Counted from the stretch's first letter, positions 25,492-35,675 are shown. The stretch: 64,000 nucleotides of DNA from Marinobacterium stanieri (GCF_900155945.1 NZ_FTMN01000001.1:1-64000), one strand, 5' to 3'. Notes: generated from the letters alone by a model not told the origin. Made by a program: numbers and translations.

Positions 25492-26441
25492 AAACCCATA
25501 TCCTTCACCCAATCTGAACGATTCACACCCAATAACGGGCGCGACCTCTCCTGCCAACGTGCCGTCAGGCGCTTGATCGCTTCGTCATCCGCAGCCAACT
25601 GTTCCACCATCCACCAGGTATTCCACTCCCTGGCAAGGTCCCAGCCGTCGCGTTCGATTTCACAATTGGGCAAACGATAGTGCAGCGCAGGACGCGCCTG
25701 GATACGGTCATCATCTACAGCTTCGCGGACACGGTCTGCATCGAGATGCATCAGCAGCGGCAGCAGGTCCAACGCCCTGTTGCGCGTGGCGTTGTAGGTC
25801 AGATAAAGCTCAAACAGCGCATCCTCGTCATCCACTTCCTGACGCAGCAGCCTGTCGATATATTCCTCCGGGTAGAGATCGACATAGGGCGACATCTTGC
25901 GTGTCAGATTGACATCGTGAGCATCCACCAGCCACCACTGCAGCAGGCTGTATGCTCTCAGATAGGACAGAATGGTGCGAGGCTCCAGATCCGGCATCTC
26001 GGCATTGATATGAACGCCCAACGCCGCAACCAGTGAGTCATCGGTGCCCTGAGCCCCGGCGTTGCGCAGGGTTGCAACCAGATCATCCAGGGAGTCCAGC
26101 TGGTCCAGCGGGATGGGCGGGCATACCAGCTCTACGGGCACCACCAGCGCAGCGGCTCGACTGAGTCCATCGAGCCAGTCCGGCGTCACCTTCTCCTCGG
26201 CATATTCCTTGGCAACCTGCTTCAGCAGAGCCCAATCCAGCTCAAGCTGAAAGCTCCCATGCTCGGTTTCTATGGTCGTTTCAACGGGTGAGTGGACCTG
26301 CTCCTCACCTTGCAGCACACCACGAATGGCTGCGCGAGCCTGAGCAAATGTCAGCCCGGTGAATTCCAGCTCAAACCCCACGCGCCGTGGACGACCGTCC
26401 GAGAGGGTCGCCCAGGTGGGCTGCCGGTAACTTTTCCTCAT
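25464..26441 (-). CDS. Putative amidoligase (COOH-NH2 ligase, glutamine-synthetase/GCS-like fold)
   Basis: Matches the putative amidoligase family (PF12224): RRVGFELEFTGL at residues 19-30, the following acidic HGSFQLELDW strand, AALGVHINAEMP and NLTRKMSPYVDLYPEEY. These are the metal/ATP-binding positions of the GCS-like fold. Family members are predicted to form amide or peptide bonds using ATP, often on small peptides or amino sugars, but no substrate is known. It is the first gene of a two-gene unit with a class-I amidotransferase-like hydrolase. 325 residues, no signal peptide. Confidence 0.83.
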   Translation of the reverse strand: MRKSYRQPTWATLSDGRPRRVGFELEFTGLTFAQARAAIRGVLQGEEQVHSPVETTIETEHGSFQLELDWALLKQVAKEYAEEKVTPDWLDGLSRAAALVVPVELVCPPIPLDQLDSLDDLVATLRNAGAQGTDDSLVAALGVHINAEMPDLEPRTILSYLRAYSLLQWWLVDAHDVNLTRKMSPYVDLYPEEYIDRLLRQEVDDEDALFELYLTYNATRNRALDLLPLLMHLDADRVREAVDDDRIQARPALHYRLPNCEIERDGWDLAREWNTWWMVEQLAADDEAIKRLTARWQERSRPLLGVNRSDWVKDMGLWLRERGWL

Positions 26442-26594
26442 GCCCTACTCCTTAAGTTGCAGGTGTTCGAGTACATCCGAACCCCGCCAGGGTGAATCCG
26501 CATATTGCATCAAGGTCGTATGTCGTTACTATGCTCTAACCCGATAAAGCATGTTAGTCTTGCTTGAGAACACCTGTTCGACAGCCTTGTATGC

Positions 26595-28847
26595 ATGAAT
26601 AACGATAATAACGAATTGAAAATTGACCTGACACCTTACGGGTCCGGAACAGCCTCGGCATCGAGCCTCCTTAATGAGCATCAGATCATTCTGGACAATG
26701 CCGGCGTGGGCATCTGTTTCGTTCTGGACCGCCGTATCCAACGCTGCAACCACCAGTTTGCGCAGATTCACGGCTATGCATCAGCCGATGACATGCGCGG
26801 CATGACCAGTATGAGCCTCTACCCTGACGCTGCCAGCCACAAGGCCCTGGGCCAGGCGGCCTACCCCATACTGGCCCGCGGAGAGCGTTACCAGACGGAA
26901 CGCCTGATGCGCCGTCAGGACGGATCCCGGTTCTGGTGTCGCCTGACCGGCAAGATGGTAGAACCCTCACAGCCAGAACAAGGCTCCATCTGGATCGTTG
27001 AAGATATCGACGAACAGCGCAAAGCCTCGGAAGAACTCAAAACCCTGAGCCACTACCAGCAACTGATTCTCGACCACGCAATGGTCGGTATCGTATTTCT
27101 GCAGAACCGTCATGTCACCAGCTGCAACCGGCGCTTTGCCGAAATGCTCGGTTACACGCCGCAAGAATTGCAAGGCGTCAGCAGCCGGACCTGGTATCCC
27201 AACAAGGACCGCTGGGAAGAGATGGGCCAGTATTACGGCAAGTTTCTCGCCAAGGGTCTCTCGTTTCGAACCGAGATCGAGCTGGTACGCAAGAACGGCA
27301 AACATATCTGGTGCGATGTCTGCAGCAAGGCTATCGCACCGGAAGATCCCAGCCAAGGGTCCATCTGGATCATGCTTGATGTGACCGACCGTCACGCCAG
27401 TGAACAGGCTTTGCTGGATGCACACCAGGCACTGGAGCAGCGCGTCGAAGAGCGCACACGGAAGCTGGAGCAGGTTGTGTCAGACCTGCATCACGAAATT
27501 GAAGAACGCATCCTGGCTGAGGAGCGCATTCGCCACCTGGCCCAACATGACGGCCTTACCGGCCTGCCGAATCGGGACCTGTTTCAACAGCGCCTGGAAG
27601 ACCACCTCGAGCAATCGCGCGCGCGTGGCGAGCAACTGGCCGTTTTGTTTATCGACCTGGACCGCTTCAAGCATATCAATGACTCTCTGGGGCATCATGA
27701 AGGCGACATCCTGCTCAAGAGCATTGCCGAACGCCTGCGCCAGGCCATAGATGGTGACAATACTGTTGCCCGCATCGGGGGTGACGAATTTGTGGTCATG
27801 CTGCCGAATATACGCTCAGACCGGGAGATCGAAAACGCGGTCACCGCCTTACAAACAGCCCTGCAGCCAACCCTGAATATTGGCCTGCATGAGCTGCGCA
27901 TCTCCTGCAGCACCGGTATTGCCGTGTTCCCTGCCGACGGGGCGACGCCACAGACCCTGATCCAGCATGCCGATACTGCCATGTACCGCGCCAAGGCTCA
28001 GGGACGAAACCGCTTCCAGTTTTACAACCACCAACTGGACCGCGAACAGCTGGAACGGGTTGAGCTGGAAAACGCCCTGTTCCACGCCCTCAAACATGAA
28101 GAGTTCGAGCTGTACTACCAGCCTCAGGTCGATATCAAAACCGGCCTGATCGATGGCGCCGAAGCCCTTATTCGCTGGAACCGGCCCGACCATGGCATGG
28201 TTTCACCCGGCAGCTTCATACCCCTGGCCGAGGAATGTGGCCTGATTGGTGATATCGGCGACTGGGTACTTGAGCAAGCCTGCGCCCAGATGCACCACTG
28301 GCAGCAAAATGGCATTCACCTGAGGGTATCAGTCAACCTGTCAGCCTTGCAGCTGGAGGATCCGGACTTTTGCGAACATGTGGCCGACTGTCTGCAGCGC
28401 TATGGACTGGAACCAGACCAGCTGGAGCTGGAACTGACCGAAAGCATTCTGATGAAACACGTGGACCAGACCACCAGCCTGCTGTCCCAACTGGACGCCA
28501 TGGGTGTGCATTTGAGCATTGATGATTTCGGCACCGGCTATTCAAGCCTCAGTTACCTGAAGCGGTTCCCACTGGATAAGCTCAAGATAGACCAGTCGTT
28601 CGTGCGCGAAATTTCCGTGGACCAGGATGATGCCGTCATCTGCCGCACCATTATTTCAATGGCCGAGAACCTGAATTTGAAAGTGACGGCTGAAGGGGTG
28701 GAAGAAGCACAGCAACTGGCGTTGCTGGCCGAGTTCGGTTGCCACCAGTATCAGGGCTACCTGTTCAGCAAACCCCTGCCGGCCTCCGAGCTGCTGGCGC
28801 TATATCAGCAACAGCAGCGGGAAGCCGCACAGGTGTACGTGATCTGA
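26595..28847 (+). CDS. PAS-PAS-GGDEF-EAL cyclic-di-GMP protein
   Basis: Two PAS domains (about residues 30-145 and 150-275) are followed by a coiled coil (AHQALEQRVEERTRKLEQV), a GGDEF domain with an intact active loop (RIGGDEF) and an EAL domain with GAEALIRW, ELTES, IDDFGTGYSSL, KIDQSFV and AEGVEE all present. The RxxD inhibitory site is absent. Both catalytic sites look complete, so net activity cannot be predicted. It is cytoplasmic, monocistronic and divergent from the amidoligase unit. Confidence 0.94.
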   Translation: MNNDNNELKIDLTPYGSGTASASSLLNEHQIILDNAGVGICFVLDRRIQRCNHQFAQIHGYASADDMRGMTSMSLYPDAASHKALGQAAYPILARGERYQTERLMRRQDGSRFWCRLTGKMVEPSQPEQGSIWIVEDIDEQRKASEELKTLSHYQQLILDHAMVGIVFLQNRHVTSCNRRFAEMLGYTPQELQGVSSRTWYPNKDRWEEMGQYYGKFLAKGLSFRTEIELVRKNGKHIWCDVCSKAIAPEDPSQGSIWIMLDVTDRHASEQALLDAHQALEQRVEERTRKLEQVVSDLHHEIEERILAEERIRHLAQHDGLTGLPNRDLFQQRLEDHLEQSRARGEQLAVLFIDLDRFKHINDSLGHHEGDILLKSIAERLRQAIDGDNTVARIGGDEFVVMLPNIRSDREIENAVTALQTALQPTLNIGLHELRISCSTGIAVFPADGATPQTLIQHADTAMYRAKAQGRNRFQFYNHQLDREQLERVELENALFHALKHEEFELYYQPQVDIKTGLIDGAEALIRWNRPDHGMVSPGSFIPLAEECGLIGDIGDWVLEQACAQMHHWQQNGIHLRVSVNLSALQLEDPDFCEHVADCLQRYGLEPDQLELELTESILMKHVDQTTSLLSQLDAMGVHLSIDDFGTGYSSLSYLKRFPLDKLKIDQSFVREISVDQDDAVICRTIISMAENLNLKVTAEGVEEAQQLALLAEFGCHQYQGYLFSKPLPASELLALYQQQQREAAQVYVI

Positions 28848-29711
28848 TTACTTGCTGAAGCCGCCCATAATGCCGCGGACAGCAGCCGGGATATCGCCCG
28901 GCAGCAGGACTACCTTGGCATTATCGGCCTGCGCCATATCCTTGATGGAGTCGACATACTTGTCACCCAGCAAGTACATCACCGGCAGCTCATTACCTTC
29001 AATGGCTGAGGTAACCTTCTCGATGGCAGACTGGGACGCTTCTGCCAGCACCACCTTGGCTTCAGCGTCACGACGGGATGCTTCCAGTCGACCTTCCGCC
29101 TCAAGAATCGCAGCTGCTTTTTCACCGTCCGCACGGGTCACGGTTGCACGGCGCTGACGCTCGGCAGCCGCCTGCTCTTCCATCGCCATCTGCATGGTCT
29201 GAGAGGGGTTGATGTCCTGAATTTCGACCGTCTTGAGCGTAATCCCCCAGTCAGCAATGTCGTCCGAAATCGCTCCTTTCAGTTTCGCCTTTATCTGGTC
29301 ACGGTTGGACAGGGCTTCATCCAGCTTCATCTCACCGATAATTGAACGCAGGGAGGTTTGCACCAGGTTCTGAATGGCGAGACTGTAATCCTCAACCCCG
29401 TACACCGCTTTTTCCGGTGAAACAATATTGATGTAGGCAACCGCATTGGCGATGATCACCGCATTATCCAGCGTGATCACTTCCTGGGACGGGATATCAA
29501 GTACGATATCCTTGGTTGTTACCTTGTAGGCCACGGTGTCGATATAGGGGATGATCAGATTCAGACCCGGCCCCAGAGTCTTGTGATACTTGCCCAGTCG
29601 CTGCACAACGTGTTTGCTGCCCTGCGGTACCGTACGCACCCCCAAGAACAGGGTAACGATGACCAGCACCAGAAAAACACCCGCCATCACCAATCCATCG
29701 ATGGAAACCAT
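28848..29711 (-). CDS. SPFH/band-7 membrane protein (stomatin/QmcA-like)
   Basis: One N-terminal helix (residues 8-25) is followed by the band-7 domain: VPQGSKHVVQRLGKYHKTL, DIPSQEVITLDNAVI and EMKLDEALSNRDQI, then the coiled-coil flotillin-like tail rich in Ala/Glu (AAAERQRRATVTRADGEK). Such proteins form large oligomers in membrane microdomains. It lies 45 bases downstream of an NfeD-family gene, the usual partner. Confidence 0.92.
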   Translation of the reverse strand: MVSIDGLVMAGVFLVLVIVTLFLGVRTVPQGSKHVVQRLGKYHKTLGPGLNLIIPYIDTVAYKVTTKDIVLDIPSQEVITLDNAVIIANAVAYINIVSPEKAVYGVEDYSLAIQNLVQTSLRSIIGEMKLDEALSNRDQIKAKLKGAISDDIADWGITLKTVEIQDINPSQTMQMAMEEQAAAERQRRATVTRADGEKAAAILEAEGRLEASRRDAEAKVVLAEASQSAIEKVTSAIEGNELPVMYLLGDKYVDSIKDMAQADNAKVVLLPGDIPAAVRGIMGGFSK

Positions 29712-29756
29712 ATCCTTATCCTCCCGTTAGAGTTAATCGCTGCACATGCGTGCAGG

Positions 29757-30212
29757 TTAGGCTCGTTTTTTGACAATCAATGTATTACCGGAAATATCGA
29801 CGATCATGACGCGATCGCCCGTTTCCACCTCTTCATCACAGATGAATTCCCACTCATCCGCACCCAGCACCGGGGTTGAAAAGCGTACCTGTCCGCGCCG
29901 TGGCGACTGCGGAGCCAAAATCACCTGACCGGTTTCGCCCATGACAGCTTCACGCGCCACCCCTGCCTTGGTCCGGTCCACCATGCGCGGGCGCAGGAAC
30001 TTGAACCAGGCCAGCGCAAAAGCACAGGAAACCAGTGCCCAGGCCACCATTTGAATGCTCAGACTCAAGTCCGGCAGAACCGCCAGCAAGGCCGCCAGCA
30101 CCATGGCCCCCAGGCCAAACCAGAAGATGGTAAAACTGGGCACGACTATCTCGGCCATCATCAGCAGCATGCCGAACACGACCCAGTGCCAGTATTCAAT
30201 TTGGAAAGTCAT
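29757..30212 (-). CDS. NfeD family protein
   Basis: Two or three N-terminal helices ([21 protein letters not shown]) and a C-terminal OB-fold ([10 protein letters not shown] ... [18 protein letters not shown]) define the short NfeD type. An upstream ATG in frame (30338) would add 42 unrelated residues; ATG 30212, with AGGGA 7-11 bases before it, gives the expected 151 residues. Works with the SPFH protein encoded next. Confidence 0.88.
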   Translation of the reverse strand: MTFQIEYWHWVVFGMLLMMAEIVVPSFTIFWFGLGAMVLAALLAVLPDLSLSIQMVAWALVSCAFALAWFKFLRPRMVDRTKAGVAREAVMGETGQVILAPQSPRRGQVRFSTPVLGADEWEFICDEEVETGDRVMIVDISGNTLIVKKRA

Positions 30213-30605
30213 TATGTGTCCCTGTGTCATTGTCACAGGCTTGATTATGGAGCAGTTCCACCCTGCGGTCGACTGCGACCCACCCGACCTAAGACCCCCT
30301 ACCAAAGAGCTGGTCAGATTGATACGCAGGTGCAGCATTTATTAATGGAATACCCGTACAAGCCTGTGATAAAGTTCTGCCCGTTCCGATACGGGCTGCA
30401 GGTTGATCGGCGCATGCTTTCCGATCGCGCCTGTTTCACCGCTTCACCTAACCACCTTGAGCTTTGGAAAGCTTCCAGCTCAGCGCCTCCCTCCGCCTGT
30501 ACACGGAAATTCTTTTCTGTTGGCTGCTCCCTGCGTGGTCGCAGCAGTCATGGACACCGGTTTTGTTTAACCCGGCTGCTCCGGCGGTCAAACCGAGAAA
30601 TCATA
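30213..30605 (+). promoter_or_regulatory. nfeD/nhaB divergent region with a structured leader before nhaB
   Basis: 393 bp with no supportable gene. The nhaB side (30340-30605) contains a nested hairpin, GAGCT-TT-GGAA-AGC-TTCC-AGCTC (about 30450-30472), then a pyrimidine-rich stretch and further GC-rich potential stems up to the ATG. Known ion-sensing RNA motifs precede some antiporter genes, but I cannot match this to one. Treat as an unassigned 5' leader. Confidence 0.35.
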
Positions 30606-32111
30606 ATGCCAACAACACAACTCGGTGCCTTTGCGCACAACTTCCTGGGGAATGCCCCCGGGTGGTACAAGCAGACCATCCTCATGTTCCTCCTGGTGAA
30701 CCCCATCGCCCTCTGGATTCTTGGCCCCCAGGCCACCGGCTGGCTGCTGATCGGGGAGTTCATCTTTACCCTGGCCATGGCCCTCAAATGCTACCCGCTG
30801 CTGCCCGGCGGCCTGCTCGCCATTGAGGCACTGCTATTGGGTATGACCAGCCCCGAATCGCTCTACCATGAGGTAGAAGCCAACCTCCCGGTAATCCTGC
30901 TGCTGATGTTCATGGTAGCCGGCATCTATTTCATGAAAAGCCTGCTGCTGGTGACGTTCACCAACATCCTGCTCAACGTGCGCTCCAAATACCTGCTGGC
31001 CCTGCTGTTCAGCATGACCGCCGCCCTGCTCTCCGCCTTCCTTGATGCACTGACGGTAACGGCCGTGATTATCAGCGTGACGGTCGGCTTTTACTCGGTT
31101 TACCACAAGGTGGCATCCGGCAAGGGCCACCAGCACAAGGACCACAACCATGTTTCCGACCATGAAGTTGTCGATCTGCACCGTGAAGACCTGGAAGGTT
31201 TCCGTGCCTTTCTACGCAGCCTGCTGATGCACAGCGCCGTGGGTACGGCACTGGGTGGCGTTTGCACACTGGTAGGCGAGCCCCAGAACCTGCTGATTGC
31301 CAAGACGGCCGGCTGGAACTTCGGTGAGTTTTTCATGCTGATGGCCCCCGTTTCCATGCCGGTTCTGGCCGCCGGCCTGTTTACCTGTGTACTGCTGGAG
31401 AAGCTGCAGCTGTTCGGTTACGGCGCCAAACTGCCACGCCCGGTACTGCGGGTACTGAATGAGTTTGCTGAAGCCGAGCGCGCCAAGCGTACCCCGGCAC
31501 AGAAGTCCGCCCTGATTATTCAGGCAATCGCTGCTGTCGTACTGGTACTGGGCCTGGCATTCCATGTAGCAGAAGTGGGCTTGATCGGCCTGCTAGTGAT
31601 CATCCTGATCACCTCCTTTAACGGCGTCACCGACGAGCACCAGATTGGCAAGGCGTTTGAAGAGGCCCTGCCGTTTACTGCGCTGCTGGTGGTGTTTTTT
31701 GCCATCGTTGCCGTGATCCACGAGCAACATCTATTCAGCCCGATCATCAACTGGGTTCTGGCACTGCCGCCGGAACAGCAGCCAGGCATGTTCTTCCTCG
31801 CCAACGGCGTGTTGTCGATGATTTCAGATAACGTGTTTGTGGCAACGGTATATATCAGTGAGGTGAAGCAGGCGCTGGAGGCGGGTGAGATTACCCGTGC
31901 ACACTTCGATCAGCTGGCGATTGCCATAAACACCGGCACCAACCTGCCCAGCGTGGCTACACCCAATGGTCAGGCGGCCTTCCTGTTCCTGCTGACCTCC
32001 GCCATCGCCCCGCTGGTACGTCTGTCCTACGGTCGCATGGTGATCATGGCACTGCCGTACACGCTGGTACTGGGTGGTGTAGGCCTGGCATCGGTAATTC
32101 TGTTTACCTAA
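30606..32111 (+). CDS. nhaB: Na+/H+ antiporter NhaB
   Basis: Electrogenic sodium/proton antiporter of the inner membrane. The protein starts [19 protein letters not shown], like E. coli NhaB, and about twelve hydrophobic helices follow with family signatures [29 protein letters not shown] and [19 protein letters not shown]. The open frame extends far upstream (30051), but ATG 30606 gives 501 residues, close to the E. coli protein. Cytoplasmic His-rich loop near residue 180 ([13 protein letters not shown]). Confidence 0.95.
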   Translation: MPTTQLGAFAHNFLGNAPGWYKQTILMFLLVNPIALWILGPQATGWLLIGEFIFTLAMALKCYPLLPGGLLAIEALLLGMTSPESLYHEVEANLPVILLLMFMVAGIYFMKSLLLVTFTNILLNVRSKYLLALLFSMTAALLSAFLDALTVTAVIISVTVGFYSVYHKVASGKGHQHKDHNHVSDHEVVDLHREDLEGFRAFLRSLLMHSAVGTALGGVCTLVGEPQNLLIAKTAGWNFGEFFMLMAPVSMPVLAAGLFTCVLLEKLQLFGYGAKLPRPVLRVLNEFAEAERAKRTPAQKSALIIQAIAAVVLVLGLAFHVAEVGLIGLLVIILITSFNGVTDEHQIGKAFEEALPFTALLVVFFAIVAVIHEQHLFSPIINWVLALPPEQQPGMFFLANGVLSMISDNVFVATVYISEVKQALEAGEITRAHFDQLAIAINTGTNLPSVATPNGQAAFLFLLTSAIAPLVRLSYGRMVIMALPYTLVLGGVGLASVILFT

Positions 32112-32137
32112 GCCATTTACCTCCCAGCCAACCGCTG

Positions 32138-32165
32138 CCAGTAACCTGGATCTCCGGGTTACTGG
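32138..32165. terminator. Terminator hairpin between convergent nhaB and SLC13 permease
   Basis: CCAGTAACC and GGTTACTGG make a 9-bp stem. It overlaps the stop codon of the permease gene and lies 27 bases after nhaB. There is no strong T run, so efficiency is uncertain. Confidence 0.6.
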
Positions 32166-33934
32166 CTCAGCGGCCAGCCCAGCAGCAGCGTCGTCAGGGT
32201 CACCACTGCAACCAGCAGATTCATCGGGACCCCTACCTTCAGAAAGTCGGTAAAGCGATAGCCACCCGGTCCGTAGACCATCAGGTTGGTTTGATAGCCC
32301 AGCGGCGTCGCAAAACTGGCGGATGCAGCAATCATGATGGCAAAGATGAAAGGCTCATGGCTTAGTTGCGCCTTCTCGGTGATCTCCAACACAATCGGCA
32401 GCATCAGCACAGCCGCAGCATTATTGGTGATGATTTCCGTCAGCACAGATACCGCCAGATAGGTCAGAATCAGCAATAGCCAGGGCGTTCCACTGCTGAG
32501 CTCAACAATTCCCCCGGCCAGCCAGGTGGCCACACCGGTTTTCTGCAAGGCTGCACCCAGTGCAAAAGACGCCGCAATCGTCAGAATCACCGTCAGGTCC
32601 AGGCTTTTCTCTGCCTGCATCACGCTGCAGCATCCGGTCATCACCATCAAACCGGCACCGATCAGGGCCGCATTCAGCATGCTGGTCAGACCTGTACCTG
32701 CGGCTAATACCAGCGCAGCCAGAATTCCCCAGGCCAGCCAGGCGCGCTCATGGCGGGGCTGGGTTTTATCCAGATCGTTAATAAGGAGAAAATCCTTGTT
32801 GTAGCGCTGACGGCTGACAAATGCGGGGCGCGCCTCCAGCAGCAAGGTATCACCCGCTTCCAGGCGAATGCTGCCCAGGTTGCCCTGAATACGCTCACCG
32901 CTGCGGGCGACCGCCAGCACGACTGCACCATAACGGTCACGGAAACGGGCATCACGAATAGCGTGCCCTACCGCATCACAGTGCGGCGAGACGACAGCCT
33001 CTACCAGGCAACGCTCGGCTCGGTCCTGATTCAGGGTATCGGAGTGGCCATTTTCCGGTGATGGCACCACGCCATTAATGCGCAGCAGGTCGGAGATGGC
33101 TTCGGTATCACCGGCAAACACCAGACGGTCACCGCCCTGGAGCTTCTCTTCAGAGGAAACCGCAGTAACGATATTGCCCCGGCGGTCAATTTCGACCAGG
33201 TACACACGGTCCAGACTACGCAATCCCGCCTGCTCGACGGTCTGACCGACCAATGGCCCATCCGAAGCCACGGCTACTTCAAGCGTAAACTCACGCAGGT
33301 TGCCAAAGGCACGCTTGTCGCTGCGATCCGGCAGCAGTCGAGGGAATACAACCCAGATGAACAACACACCGACGATAACAACCGGCAGAGCCACAGTAGT
33401 AATGGAGAACAGCGAAAAGCCTTCGCCACCGGTCAGTTCCTGATACTGGCCGTTCACAACCAGGTTGGTACTGGTACCAATGAGTGTCAGCGTGCCGCCC
33501 AGAATCGCGCTATAACTGAGGGGAATCATCAGCTTGGATGCAGGCACATTGATCTTGCGTGACCAGGCATGAATCGCCGGAATCATGGTCGCGACCACCG
33601 GCGTATTATTGAGAAAGCCACTGAGCAGCACCACCGGCGCAAAGATACGCCCCATGGCACCGCGCACACCCTCTGGCCGGCCCAGTACCTTATTGACCAG
33701 CATATCCACGCCGCCCGAGGAGTGAATGCCCGCGGCGATTACGAACATACAGGCAACCGTTACCAGACCGGAGTTGGCAAACCCGGCCAGGGCCTCATTG
33801 GGGGTGAGCACACCACTGATGCTGAGCATTGCCAATACCGCCATCATAACGATATGCGGCCCTGTCCTGGTAAGGATCAGAGCCGCCAATGCAGCTACCA
33901 TTAAACTCAGCGCGAACCAGCCTTGCCACTCCAC
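32159..33934 (-). CDS. SLC13/DASS-family permease with two RCK_C (TrkA-C) domains
   Basis: Two membrane halves with the duplicated family motifs (FLNNTPVVATMIPAI; GTLTLIGTSTNLVVNG in the first, ITNNAAAVLMLPI and FATPLGYQTNLMVYG in the second) surround a cytoplasmic insert with two TrkA-C-like domains (GQTVEQAGLRSLDRVYLVEI; RIQGNLGSIRLEAGDTLLL). Such transporters carry sulfate or other divalent anions with Na+. The substrate cannot be told from sequence; the nearby genes (nhaB, arsenic operon) give no direct hint. Confidence 0.9.
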   Translation of the reverse strand: MEWQGWFALSLMVAALAALILTRTGPHIVMMAVLAMLSISGVLTPNEALAGFANSGLVTVACMFVIAAGIHSSGGVDMLVNKVLGRPEGVRGAMGRIFAPVVLLSGFLNNTPVVATMIPAIHAWSRKINVPASKLMIPLSYSAILGGTLTLIGTSTNLVVNGQYQELTGGEGFSLFSITTVALPVVIVGVLFIWVVFPRLLPDRSDKRAFGNLREFTLEVAVASDGPLVGQTVEQAGLRSLDRVYLVEIDRRGNIVTAVSSEEKLQGGDRLVFAGDTEAISDLLRINGVVPSPENGHSDTLNQDRAERCLVEAVVSPHCDAVGHAIRDARFRDRYGAVVLAVARSGERIQGNLGSIRLEAGDTLLLEARPAFVSRQRYNKDFLLINDLDKTQPRHERAWLAWGILAALVLAAGTGLTSMLNAALIGAGLMVMTGCCSVMQAEKSLDLTVILTIAASFALGAALQKTGVATWLAGGIVELSSGTPWLLLILTYLAVSVLTEIITNNAAAVLMLPIVLEITEKAQLSHEPFIFAIMIAASASFATPLGYQTNLMVYGPGGYRFTDFLKVGVPMNLLVAVVTLTTLLLGWPLSQ

Positions 33935-34037
33935 AGCGTAAACCCATATCCGGTGAAAAGGCCCTAAGATACAGGGTTATTTTGATTCCATAAAAGAATA
34001 AATATTAACAAATTTATACTTTAATGAAATATAAGAC

Positions 34038-35288
34038 CTATTCAGCCGACGCGGTTTTCGCTTTATTTCGGGCCAGTGTGGGCAGCCCCAGGGAGATCAA
34101 AACCGTTAGCACCAACATCGCAGCGCTAATCCACAAACAGGCCTGCAGGCCAATACTGCCCTGGCCTGCCATTTGGAACACCCATCCGGACAGCAGCGTG
34201 CCGATCAGGCGTCCCATGGCATTCGCCATGTAATAGAAGCCCACATCCAGTGACACACCATCCTGACCGGCATAGCTGACAATCAGGTAGCTGTGCAGTG
34301 AAGAGTTCACGGCGAACACCGCACCAAACGCCAGCAAACCGCCCATCAAGGCCCAGGCAGGATCCATCCCCCACATCAGGCCAAGCGCGATCAATGCCGG
34401 CAAACCTGCCAATAAGGCCGCCCAGCCAGTCGCTGCTCGCCCATCGGGGACCTTCCCGGACGCCTTGCCGGTGATGCGTGGCGCGACGGCCTGCACCATG
34501 CCATAACCGATCACCCAAAGGGCGAGAAAGCCGCCGGTCTGGCTATGATTCCAGCCCAGCGTTTGTGACAGAAACACGGGCAGCGCCACCACGAACCAGA
34601 CATCCCGAGCCCCGAACAGAAACATGCGCGCGGCGGACAGGATATTGATCGCACGGCTTTTGGAGAAAATATCGCGGAACCTGGGTTTGCTTTTGGCCTT
34701 GCCCAGATCCTTTTTCAGCAGTACCAGACTGAGCAGCCACACCATTGCCAATGCAATCGCCATGGCAGCCACCGCACCGGCAAAGCCAAGCCACATCAGC
34801 AACGCGCCGCCAAGGAAGAAACCGGCTCCTTTGAGGGCATTTTTGGAACCGGTCAGAATGGCCACCCATTTGTACAGAGTGCCCTGCGCATTTTCAGGGA
34901 CCAGCAACTTGATCGAGCTTTTCGCGCTCATCTTGTTGAGATCCTTGGCGATACCGGACAGCGCCTGTGCCGCCATCACCCAGGGCACCGTAAGCCAGGC
35001 CGCAGGCACCAGCAGCATCGCCAATGCCACCACCTGCAGGCCCAGACCGATGTTCATGGTGCGATTCAACCCCAGATGAGCACCGAGCCAACCGCCGACC
35101 AGGTTGGTGATGACCCCGAAGACCTCGTAGAACAGAAACAGCAGCGCGATCTCCAGCGGCGAGTATCCCAGACCATGAAAATGCAGCACTACCAGCATGC
35201 GCAAGGCACCATCGGTCAGGGTGAATGCCCAATAGTTACCGGTCACCACCAGATACTGGCGAATGGCAGGGGAAAGCTGGCTCAGCAT
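34038..35288 (-). CDS. arsJ: Organoarsenical efflux MFS transporter ArsJ
   Basis: Exports 1-arseno-3-phosphoglycerate, which then breaks down to arsenate outside. About twelve helices in 416 residues, beginning MLSQLSPAIRQYLVV and with the family stretch ALSGIAKDLNKMSAKSSIK. The in-frame ATG at 35489 is too far upstream for the family; ATG 35288 matches. The GAPDH that makes its substrate lies upstream in the same operon, which strongly supports the call. 387 bases of repeats and hairpins separate the two genes. Confidence 0.92.
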   Translation of the reverse strand: MLSQLSPAIRQYLVVTGNYWAFTLTDGALRMLVVLHFHGLGYSPLEIALLFLFYEVFGVITNLVGGWLGAHLGLNRTMNIGLGLQVVALAMLLVPAAWLTVPWVMAAQALSGIAKDLNKMSAKSSIKLLVPENAQGTLYKWVAILTGSKNALKGAGFFLGGALLMWLGFAGAVAAMAIALAMVWLLSLVLLKKDLGKAKSKPRFRDIFSKSRAINILSAARMFLFGARDVWFVVALPVFLSQTLGWNHSQTGGFLALWVIGYGMVQAVAPRITGKASGKVPDGRAATGWAALLAGLPALIALGLMWGMDPAWALMGGLLAFGAVFAVNSSLHSYLIVSYAGQDGVSLDVGFYYMANAMGRLIGTLLSGWVFQMAGQGSIGLQACLWISAAMLVLTVLISLGLPTLARNKAKTASAE

Positions 35289-35602
35289 GGTTATTTCTCG
35301 TTCATTGTATGCAGTTGGTGCTTCAACCTTGGGCATGTCGGCCGCTGGATAGCCGTTACCCGACACGCTGTCACATCCCTGTTCGCTTGAAAGGCGCCAT
35401 CCATGGCGCCCTTCAGTCGGATACCGGCTGCCCATCACCCTCGGTAACCTGAGTGCCAAATTCAGGCCTGCCCGAAACCTCGCGCCCAACTCTCAGAGGC
35501 TAAAGGCAGGTCTACCGGTGACCGTCGGCGCCAGGGACGGCGCCGTCGAGCGGCATGGATGCCAATTGCGTGTCACCGGAAGGCCTGCATTTGGCCGGCG
35601 GC
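35289..35602. other. arsJ-GAPDH intergenic spacer with palindromes
   Basis: No gene is seen in this spacer. It holds a near-perfect palindrome (GGCGCCAT CC ATGGCGCC, about 35392-35409), another GC-rich inverted repeat around 35533-35553 (CGGCGCC ... GGCGCCG) and GGCCTGCATTTGGCC near 35583. These resemble transcript-stabilising or attenuating hairpins within the operon. Confidence 0.45.
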
Positions 35603-35672
35603 ACCAGCAACCAGCAACCAGCAACCAGCAACCAGCAACCAGCAACCAGCAACCAGCAACCAGCAACCAGCA
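35603..35672. repeat. Perfect tandem repeat, 10 copies of the 7-mer ACCAGCA
   Basis: Seventy bases consist of exactly ten identical 7-bp units, ending 3 bases after the GAPDH stop codon (read on the minus strand as TGCTGGT units). Perfect short repeats of this kind expand and contract by slippage. It lies outside any credible gene. Confidence 0.95.
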
Positions 35673-35675
35673 TGA

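Noticed and set aside
35603-35672. Tandem 7-mer as a possible CRISPR remnant
   Set aside because: Units are contiguous with no spacers, and no cas genes are present.
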